Part shown: piece after piece, positions 14,659-20,832 of the stretch
Layout of the letters: the number at the start of each line of letters is the position of its first letter
How positions within the stretch are numbered: position 1 is the first letter of the stretch
Assembly (NCBI GenBank): GCA_044225565.1
Contig: JBGAIL010000061.1
Coordinates: 1 to 23,203, forward strand
Direction of reading: 5' to 3'
Length of the DNA stretch: 23,203 bases
Source: CAVXAE01 sp044225565
GTDB taxonomy: Bacteria; Pseudomonadota; Gammaproteobacteria; Steroidobacterales; Steroidobacteraceae
Program-made: the position numbers and the translations under genes
Notes under the pieces: model-generated
What the model saw: only the letters and a program-made list of their open reading frames with translations
Told to the model about the DNA's origin: nothing
The model's database searches: none

Positions 14659-16817
14659 CAGCGTGCCTGCATCGCGGGCAGCCGCCTGTCGTAGCGCCGC
14701 TGCATGAAGCCGATGATCGCCGCCCGGACGCCGGCGATGAAGCGATCCCAGCGAGTGGGATTGGTGATGACGTCCGCCCGGTAGAAGGACGGGCACAGCA
14801 CCGCGGCATGAGCCACTTCACCGCACACTCCGCAGCCGACGCAGCTGTTGTCCACGTGCGCCACCGGCTCCCGGCGCAGAGGATCGGTGCTGGGCTTGAT
14901 GGTGAGCGAAGGGCACCCGGAAAGACGGATGCACGAATGATCGCCAGTGCAGACGTCCGGGTCGATGCCGAAGCGCTGCCGCACCACCCGCTTTCCTTCC
15001 TGTGCCATGCGCTTGAGCACGGGCGCCACGCGGCGTTGCCGGTTCAACTGGCACTCGCCCTCGGCGATGATCACCTTCGGGCCCTTGTAGTCCGTGGTCA
15101 GCGCCTCGCGCAGCGCATCCATGCCTTCCTGCATCTTGTAGGTATGCACGGTGCGCACCCACTCCACGCCGACGCCGCGGACGGCGCTCTCGATGGGATT
15201 GCGGCCCTTGCGATGCTGGATGTCGACCCGTGAGGACGGGATGTACTGCCCTCCCGTGGCCGCCGAATAGCCGTTGTCGACGATCACCGTGATGTCGTCG
15301 TGCTTGTTGAACACGGAATTGCCGATGCCGCTCGTGAGCCCGTTGTGCCAGAACCCGCCGTCGCCCATGAGCGCGATGGCGCGCTTGCGGCCCGTGCCGG
15401 CACCCATGGCGGCGCCGCTCGCCGGCCCCAGGCCATAGCCCATGATGCTCGACCCCATGTTGAATGGCGCGAGCGTGGCGAAGGAGTGGCAGCCGATGTC
15501 CGCGCTGACGTGGGAGGGACCGAGCTCGCGCTGCACCAGCTTCATCGACGAGAAGAACGGCCGTTCCGGGCAGCCCGTGCACATCCCCGCCGGACGCATC
15601 GGCACGAGCTTGCGGAGCTCTTCCGAAGTGCCGGCCGAAACCCTGCCGCGCTTCGAAGCCGGCTCACCTCGGGCTTGCGGCAGCAGATGCGGGGCGCATT
15701 CGCGCAGGAACGCGGTGAGCCCCTCATGCATCACCGCGCCGGTGTACTCGCCCGCGAGCGGGAACGGCCCCTTGCCCAGGATGCGCGTCGCGAGGTCCGC
15801 CTTGCGCAGGAACTGGTTGGCGCTCTGCTCGATGAACTCCGGCTGCCCTTCCTCCACGATCAGCAGCGATTCCTTGCCCGCCGCGAAGCGCACGAATTCC
15901 TCGGGGATCAAGGGATAGGTGACGTTCAGCACGTAGATGGGGATGCGCGAATGCCCGAAGGCATCGGCCAGCCCCTGCAGCTCCAGCGACCGCAGCAGCG
16001 TGTTGTACAGCCCGCCCTGCACGACGATGCCCAGCTGGGAAAGCTCGCCATCGAGCATCTCGTTGAGCCGGCGCTCCACGATGTAGCGCACGGCCGCGGG
16101 CCAGCGGCTCGAGATCTTCTCGCGTTCCTGCTCATACGTGGACGGCGGGAGGATGATCTTCTGTGGCGAGCGGCGCGGCGCCTCGAGCGCTTCCTTCACG
16201 GTGAACTTCGGACGGACGTTGTCCTTGGTGATGAAGCGGCCGTGCATGTGGCAGGCGCGGATTCTCATCATGAGCATCACCGGCGTATGGCTCGCCTCGG
16301 AGAGCTCGAAGGCACGCTCCACCATGTCCACGAGCACTGGCGTGTCCGGTCGCGGATCGAGCAGCCACATCTGGGACTTCATGGCGAAGGCATGCGTGCG
16401 CTCCTGCATGATGCTGGCGCCTTCGCCATAGTCCTCGCCCAGGATCATCAACGCGCCGCCGACCACGCCTGCCGAGGCCAGGTTCGAAAGCGCGTCCGAA
16501 GCAACGTTGGTGCCGACGGTGGACTTCCAGGTGACCGCGCCGCGCAGCGGATAGTTGACCGAAGCCGCGAGCATGGCAGCGGCCGTGGCCTCGGACGCGC
16601 TGGATTCGAAGTGCACGCCCAGCTCGTCCAGGATGTCCCGCGCATCGGCCAGCACGTCCATGAGGTGCGAGACCGGCGCGCCCTGGTAGCCGCCCACGTA
16701 GGACACGCCCGCCTGCAGCAGTGCCTTGGTGACGGCGAGGATCGCCTCGCCCTCGAACTCCACGCCTGAACCCAGGCGCAGCGACTGCACTTCGCGTGCG
16801 AAGGAACGTTCGGCCAT
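14658..16817 (-). CDS. iorA: Indolepyruvate:ferredoxin oxidoreductase, alpha-subunit family
   Basis: A 719-residue protein and the first gene of the operon. The N-terminal pyrimidine domain (YVGGYQGAPVSHLMD, FESSASEATAAAM, GAVTWKSTVGTNVASD) is followed by a transketolase C-like part. The thiamine-diphosphate-binding part follows, with CTGCPERPFF (413-422), DIGCHSF (440-446) and GDGGFWHNGLTSGIGN (485-500). A C-terminal ferredoxin-like region carries C623, C629 and C635 for one possible cluster and the canonical C659-x2-C662-x2-C665 with C675-P for a second. The enzyme decarboxylates an aryl 2-oxoacid to the acyl-CoA and reduces ferredoxin. AAGG at 16824-16827 is a suitable ribosome-binding site. 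The first Fe-S site shows only three cysteines. Confidence 0.9.
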   Translation of the reverse strand: MAERSFAREVQSLRLGSGVEFEGEAILAVTKALLQAGVSYVGGYQGAPVSHLMDVLADARDILDELGVHFESSASEATAAAMLAASVNYPLRGAVTWKSTVGTNVASDALSNLASAGVVGGALMILGEDYGEGASIMQERTHAFAMKSQMWLLDPRPDTPVLVDMVERAFELSEASHTPVMLMMRIRACHMHGRFITKDNVRPKFTVKEALEAPRRSPQKIILPPSTYEQEREKISSRWPAAVRYIVERRLNEMLDGELSQLGIVVQGGLYNTLLRSLELQGLADAFGHSRIPIYVLNVTYPLIPEEFVRFAAGKESLLIVEEGQPEFIEQSANQFLRKADLATRILGKGPFPLAGEYTGAVMHEGLTAFLRECAPHLLPQARGEPASKRGRVSAGTSEELRKLVPMRPAGMCTGCPERPFFSSMKLVQRELGPSHVSADIGCHSFATLAPFNMGSSIMGYGLGPASGAAMGAGTGRKRAIALMGDGGFWHNGLTSGIGNSVFNKHDDITVIVDNGYSAATGGQYIPSSRVDIQHRKGRNPIESAVRGVGVEWVRTVHTYKMQEGMDALREALTTDYKGPKVIIAEGECQLNRQRRVAPVLKRMAQEGKRVVRQRFGIDPDVCTGDHSCIRLSGCPSLTIKPSTDPLRREPVAHVDNSCVGCGVCGEVAHAAVLCPSFYRADVITNPTRWDRFIAGVRAAIIGFMQRRYDRRLPAMQAR

Positions 16818-16827
16818 GAGGCACCTT

Positions 16828-16866
16828 GTAACCGGGGGAGCCTGCGGGCAATACTAGCCCGGTTAC
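16828..16866. promoter_or_regulatory. Perfect 9-bp inverted repeat, candidate MarR operator
   Basis: GTAACCGGG at 16828-16836 is exactly the reverse complement of CCCGGTTAC at 16858-16866. Arm centres are 30 bp apart, about three helical turns. It lies between the divergent iorA and marR genes. The distal arm sits in the spacer of the candidate iorA promoter and the proximal arm abuts the iorA ribosome-binding site. It could be an operator for the adjacent MarR dimer or, if transcribed, a leader hairpin. Confidence 0.5.
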
Positions 16867-16878
16867 GTGCATTTGCAA
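16851..16878 (-). promoter_or_regulatory. Candidate sigma-70 promoter of the iorA operon
   Basis: On the minus strand, TTGCAA (16878-16873) and TAGTAT (16856-16851) are separated by 16 bp. Each matches four of six consensus bases of a sigma-70 -35 and -10. Transcription would begin near 16843, about 25 bases before the iorA ATG. This is the best match in the 87-bp divergent region, but it is computed by eye only. Confidence 0.4.
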
Positions 16879-16904
16879 CTATTCGGACCTCAAGGATCCG
16901 CCCG

Positions 16905-17429
16905 ATGCCCCGAGCCCGCTCCGTTCCCCGCCTTGCCCCCCGCTCGCGGGTGAGCCCTCTGGCCGACGCGCGCCAGCGCGCAGACCCGGCCTTCGAACAT
17001 TTCGAGCTCGCGGATTCCCCGTTCTATCTGATGGTGCGCACGGCCGGCCTGTATGACCTGCGCATGGCGGAAGCGCTGAAGGCAGTGGGCATGGACCTTC
17101 CCAGCTGGCGCGCGCTGGTCATCGTGCACGAGCAAAGCCCCAGCAGCGTCAGCGAGATCGCAGAACGCTCGGTCACCCCGCTCTCCACGATGACGCGCGT
17201 GGTGCAGCGCCTGGAGAGGAAAGGCCTGGTGCGGCTCGCGCGACGCGAGTCGGACAGTCGCGTCACCGAAGTGTTCACCACCGCGGCTGGCGAACGCGCG
17301 GCGATGAAAGTGCGCCACGCGGCCAGCCGCGTCTATCAGGCGGTGTTCGGCCAGGCCTCTTCCGCGCAGATCACGGCACTGAACCGCACACTGCGCGACC
17401 TCTACGGCAAGCTGGCCGCTATCCCTTAG
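16905..17429 (+). CDS. MarR-family winged-helix regulator (second copy), divergent from iorA
   Basis: A 174-residue protein. The ATG at 16905 follows AAGGA (16892-16896) by 8 bases. After a basic, proline-rich N-terminus come FYLMVRTAGLYDLRMAEALK (dimerisation helix), SSVSEIAERSVTPLSTMTRV (helix-turn-helix), and the wing KGLVRLARRESDSRVTEVFT. Divergent placement 87 bp from iorA makes it the likely local regulator of the eight-gene operon, probably a repressor released by an aromatic acid or its CoA ester. Its sequence differs clearly from that of the MarR at 4603, so the two are not recent duplicates. Its last 11 bases overlap the 3' end of the convergent multicopper oxidase gene. Confidence 0.9.
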   Translation: MPRARSVPRLAPRSRVSPLADARQRADPAFEHFELADSPFYLMVRTAGLYDLRMAEALKAVGMDLPSWRALVIVHEQSPSSVSEIAERSVTPLSTMTRVVQRLERKGLVRLARRESDSRVTEVFTTAAGERAAMKVRHAASRVYQAVFGQASSAQITALNRTLRDLYGKLAAIP

Positions 17430-18783
17430 CCGGCCCCGGCTTGCGCACCGGCTCGCCGAAATCGGGGTCGGCGCTCACCCGCTTCGCGAGCGTTCCTTCG
17501 GGGTTCGCATACCAGCCGGGATCGCGGAAATCACCGGCCGCCAGGTCATCGCGGACCTTGACCACCGTGAACATGCCGCCCATCTCGATGTTCCCGAAGG
17601 GACCCTGCCCCATCATCATGGGCAGCGTGTTCTCCGGGCCCTTCATGTGCCCCGAGTCCACGTGGTCCTGGTGCTCGGACATGCCGTTGCGGCCCATCGC
17701 CATGTAGCCCGGCAGCATCTTGCGGATCCGCTCCTCGAGGCCGCTCTGGTCCACCCCCAGGTTGTTGGGAATGTCGTGCCCCATGGCGTTCATCGTGTGG
17801 TGGGACATGTGGCAGTGCAGCGCCCAGTCGCCCGGCCTCGCGATGAACTCGATGTCGCGGGTCTGGCCGACGCTCACGATCTCGGTCGTCTCGCGACGCC
17901 ACTGGCTTTGCGGCCAGCGCCCGCCATCGGAGCCCGTGACCAGATATGTCACGCCGTGCAGGTGGATCGGGTGATTCCACATGGAGAGGTTGCCCACGCG
18001 GATGCGGACCCGCTCGCCGGTACGCGCCACCAGCGGCTCGATGGCCGGGAAGACCTTGCTGTTGAAGGTCCACAGGTCGAAGTCGAGCATGATCGCGGGA
18101 TCCGGCCGATAGGTTCCCGGATGCAGCGCCCAGTTGTGCAGCAGGAAGCAATAATCGCGATCGATGCGCACCGGCTCGCCGCCGCGCGGATGGATGATGA
18201 GCATTCCCATCATGCCGAGCGCCATCTGCGAATTCTCGTCGGCATGCGGGTGGTACATGTGCGTGCCGTGCTGTCGCAGCGTGAACTCGTAAGCGTACGT
18301 CTCACCCGGCGCGATGTGAGGCTGCGAAAGGCCGCCCACGCCGTCCATGCCGCTCGGCAGGATGATGCCGTGCCAGTGCACCGTAGTGCCTTCCGGCAGC
18401 CGGTTGGTCACAAGCAGCCGCACACGGTCTCCTTCCACCGCTTCGATGGTCGGACCCGGCGTCGATCCGTTGTAGCCCCAGGCCTTGATGCGGCAGCCCG
18501 GAGCGAACTCGTGCTCGATCTCTTCGGCCACCAGGTGGAATTCCTTCACCCCGCCTTTCATCCGATACGGCAGCGACCAGCCGTTGAGCGTGCGCACCGG
18601 GCGATAGCCTGAAGCCGCGGGCCTCCCAGCCGTCGCCTGAGGCCGCGCCTGCTCCGCCGAATGCTCTGGCGGATGCGCCCCTGAATGCTCGTGCGCCGGC
18701 TGCGCCTGCGCGACCCGAAGGGCCAGCGGCGCGAGCGCGCCGGTTCCGGCAGCCATGAAGAGTTTGCGTCGCGAGAAGTTCAT
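17419..18783 (-). CDS. Tat-exported multicopper oxidase (copper-resistance type)
   Basis: A 454-residue periplasmic protein. The Tat signal SRRKLFM (4-10) is followed by a hydrophobic stretch and a cleavage-like AQA at 26-28, then a His-rich linker. All four copper motifs are present: HWHG (136-139), HMYHPHAD (175-182), HPIHLHG (271-277) and HCHMSHH (323-329), with C324, H329 and M334 as type-1 ligands. Only ~90 residues separate the second and third motifs, so it lacks the middle cupredoxin domain of CopA-type three-domain oxidases. The C-terminus is rich in Met and His (GHMKGPENTLPMMMGQ). Its role is probably oxidation of periplasmic Cu(I). Its ATG overlaps the TolC-like gene stop (ATGA), so expression is coupled to that gene. 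Confidence 0.92.
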   Translation of the reverse strand: MNFSRRKLFMAAGTGALAPLALRVAQAQPAHEHSGAHPPEHSAEQARPQATAGRPAASGYRPVRTLNGWSLPYRMKGGVKEFHLVAEEIEHEFAPGCRIKAWGYNGSTPGPTIEAVEGDRVRLLVTNRLPEGTTVHWHGIILPSGMDGVGGLSQPHIAPGETYAYEFTLRQHGTHMYHPHADENSQMALGMMGMLIIHPRGGEPVRIDRDYCFLLHNWALHPGTYRPDPAIMLDFDLWTFNSKVFPAIEPLVARTGERVRIRVGNLSMWNHPIHLHGVTYLVTGSDGGRWPQSQWRRETTEIVSVGQTRDIEFIARPGDWALHCHMSHHTMNAMGHDIPNNLGVDQSGLEERIRKMLPGYMAMGRNGMSEHQDHVDSGHMKGPENTLPMMMGQGPFGNIEMGGMFTVVKVRDDLAAGDFRDPGWYANPEGTLAKRVSADPDFGEPVRKPGPAKG

Positions 18784-20298
18784 GGCTGAGCTCCGTGGTT
18801 CATGTGAGCGTGATCGTGGGCCGGGTCGGGGGCGGATTCGGCGGGCTTCATCTCGTGCTGCGAGTGGTCTGGCGCGGGCGATGGCGCGAGAATCTCCTCG
18901 ACACCCAGCGTCGCAGCGGGCTTCCCATCGTCACCCGGCAGCGGCCCGCCGATCGCCTGCCGCAGGTGGACACGCGCCAGCCAGTAGTCGCGCACGGCCT
19001 CCAGGTATTCCTGATAGGCGGCGAGCTGCTCGCGCCGCGCCTGCATCAGCTCGAAGGCCCCGATGAGCATGAAGTTCATCTCCTCCTGGGCCCCCTGGAC
19101 GATGGACTCCCGCAGCGGTACGAGCGCCGTGCGGTAGCTTTCGGCGATCTCGCGCGCCATCACGAGCTCGTCGAGCCCGAGCGCGATCTCGTTGCGCGCG
19201 GCGACCTCCTGCTCCGAGAGCCTTGCGCGCGCGGCCTCCAGCTGGGATCGTGCTCGCACCACTCCACCCGAGTTGAGATTGAAGATCGGGAGCCGCAGCG
19301 CGAACGAAGGTCCGCGAAAGCGCGAGCCGTCGTCCTCGCTCTCCCACTCGTAGCCGAGATCGAGCTCGCCGAGCCAGCGCCAGCGGCGAGCCAGCGTCAG
19401 CCCACCTTCCAGTGAGGCGATCTCGCGACGCGTCGCGGACAGATCGAGCCGCGAGCGCAACGCATCATCGATCGAGCCGCGAGCGCAACGCATCATCGAT
19501 CACCTGCTCCGGCGGATCCTCTGCGGCGAGCGGCGCAGGAAGTCGGGCGGCGACCGTCCAGCCGTCCCGGGATGACGACCCGATGAGGTTCGCAAGCCCT
19601 GCCCGCGCACGCAACGCTTCGCCTCGAGCACGCGCTGCGCCGATGCGCGCTTCGCTCGCGGCTGCAAGCTCAATGGCGAGCGCACGCTTCGAGATATTGC
19701 CCGCGTCGTGCAGCCGTTGCGCATACTCCCCTGAATGGCTGGCGGTCAGCGCTACGGCGTCGCGCATCTCGGCGACCTGAAGCGCGTTGACGTATTCGAA
19801 CCACGCCGCCTCCACGCTAGCCTGCAGCTCGATGAGACGGGCACCAACGCGATCCCGGGCGCTCTCGAACGCCTCGCGCGCCACCCGGCTGCGCATCGGC
19901 AACAGCAAGACGTCGGTAAAGCCCAGCGAGACGCTGCGAGTGATCTTGCTGCGCCCGCCTCCACGTGGCTCGAGGTCTGCGTAGCCGATCGTCGGGTTGC
20001 CGAGGCGACCCGCCTCGACGACATCGGCTTCCGCGATGCCGAGCTCGGCATAGGTCTCGCGGATCCTGGCGTTGTGCTGGAAAGCGAGCGCTACCGCCTG
20101 CTCGATCGTCAGCGGCTGCTCGCCGGAGCCGGCGTCTTTGCGTAGTGGTGTGTCGGGCCATGAGGGAGCCTGCACGCCTCGCGCGGCGAGCTCCTTGTCG
20201 AGCGCTTCGGTGCCGCGGTGTGGGCCCACGCTCGCACAGCCCGCGATGAAAATCAGAGCACCGGCCATCGCCAGGCTCCGGATCACGGAATATCCCAT
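18780..20298 (-). pseudogene. TolC-family outer-membrane efflux lipoprotein, frameshifted by a 28-bp tandem duplication
   Basis: The ATG at 20298 (preceded by GGAGA) opens a lipoprotein signal ending IAGC (C21). The TolC/CusC-like alpha-barrel repeats follow: LTIEQAVALAFQHNARIRET, the mid-protein LIELQASVEAAWFEYVNAL, then FRGPSFALRLPIFNLNSGG and ELMQARREQLAAYQEYLEAV. The His-rich tail (HDHAHMNH) fits metal efflux. Reading stops at 19465 inside the second copy of a duplicated 28-mer, and the remainder continues in another frame. Without the extra copy, the gene is exactly 497 codons including stop, a normal family length. It sits between copL and the multicopper oxidase. No RND pump or membrane-fusion gene is in the window. 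Confidence 0.85.
19442..19497. repeat. Exact 28-bp tandem duplication inside the TolC-like gene
   Basis: Positions 19442-19469 and 19470-19497 are identical, and the next four bases (GATC) repeat the start of the unit. The unit encodes the segment around IDDALRSRLD. Because 28 is not a multiple of three, the second copy shifts the frame by one base and brings an in-frame stop at 19465. Confidence 0.97.
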
Positions 20299-20381
20299 CG
20301 AAATGTCTCCTCGATGCGCGAGCTCGGCACGCCGCAAACAGCCAGCGGCGCGCGAGTCCCACGCGGGTTCAAGCGTCGAAT

Positions 20382-20398
20382 GCGCCGCCACGCGGCGC
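20382..20398 (-). other. GC-rich intercistronic hairpin after copL
   Basis: GCGCCGC (20382-20388) and GCGGCGC (20392-20398) form a perfect 7-bp stem with a three-base loop, 7 bases downstream of the copL stop and ~85 bases before the TolC-like start. No U-tract follows on the minus strand, so it is not a standard intrinsic terminator. It might stabilise the copL message or attenuate read-through. Confidence 0.35.
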
Positions 20399-20405
20399 GA
20401 GGAGA

Positions 20406-20780
20406 TCAGGCGATGGGAGGTCTGAGCAGACGGCCCTGATACGGGGTGGGCAGAAGGTTTTCCGCCGGACGAACCGGCGCGTCAGCAAGCCCGTAGCTGA
20501 CGCGGACACCTGAAAATGCGAGAACGAACGGAGCGGGACAGCCGCAGTAACAGGCACCCGAAGCGCAGCAGCCCGAAGCCTTGCCGTGGTGGCTGGAATC
20601 CGCCCGACCCGGATCCTCTGCTTCCTGCGCGCCACTGCAATGCTCCATGGCGGAGACCGCTGAGGCCGGGGGCGCCTGGTGGCTCTGCGCCAGCACCGCC
20701 CATGCCACGGGACCACCGCCGAAGTTGAGCACTACGGCGAGCAGGGGCAGCAGCCATTTGGAGGCGCGGTGTCGAGTCAT
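20406..20780 (-). CDS. copL: CopL-family small Cys/His-rich copper-binding protein
   Basis: A 124-residue exported protein. The N-terminal signal (KWLLPLLAVVLNFGGGPVAWA) is followed by a His-containing linker (HCSG, SSHHGK), then the Cys cluster GCCASGACYCGCP (C71, C72, C77, C79, C81) and a C-terminal LLRPPIA. A short signal protein with CC-x4-C-x-C-x-C and a closing RPPI is the pattern of CopL, which is required for copper-induced expression of copAB in Xanthomonas and its relatives. It is first in a copL, TolC-like, multicopper-oxidase order, with a 107-bp gap to the next gene. Its own promoter must lie in the 52 bp before ATG 20780; I saw no convincing -10/-35 there. The mechanism of CopL is not fully known. 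Confidence 0.8.
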   Translation of the reverse strand: MTRHRASKWLLPLLAVVLNFGGGPVAWAVLAQSHQAPPASAVSAMEHCSGAQEAEDPGRADSSHHGKASGCCASGACYCGCPAPFVLAFSGVRVSYGLADAPVRPAENLLPTPYQGRLLRPPIA

Positions 20781-20832
20781 GGTTGCGGGCTTAGAGTGCT
20801 CGCCCCGCCCCGAAAGTTCAACAGCGGCCCCG

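Noticed and set aside
15300..16769. 489-codon plus-strand open frame opposite iorA
   Set aside because: Antisense shadow with repetitive His/Arg/Ala/Glu composition and no family motif; iorA is certain on the minus strand.
16869..16878. TGCA-TT-TGCA short palindrome in the marR/iorA spacer as the operator
   Set aside because: TGCA is self-complementary and common; the 9-bp inverted repeat next to it is a much stronger candidate. Part of it is more simply the -35 element.
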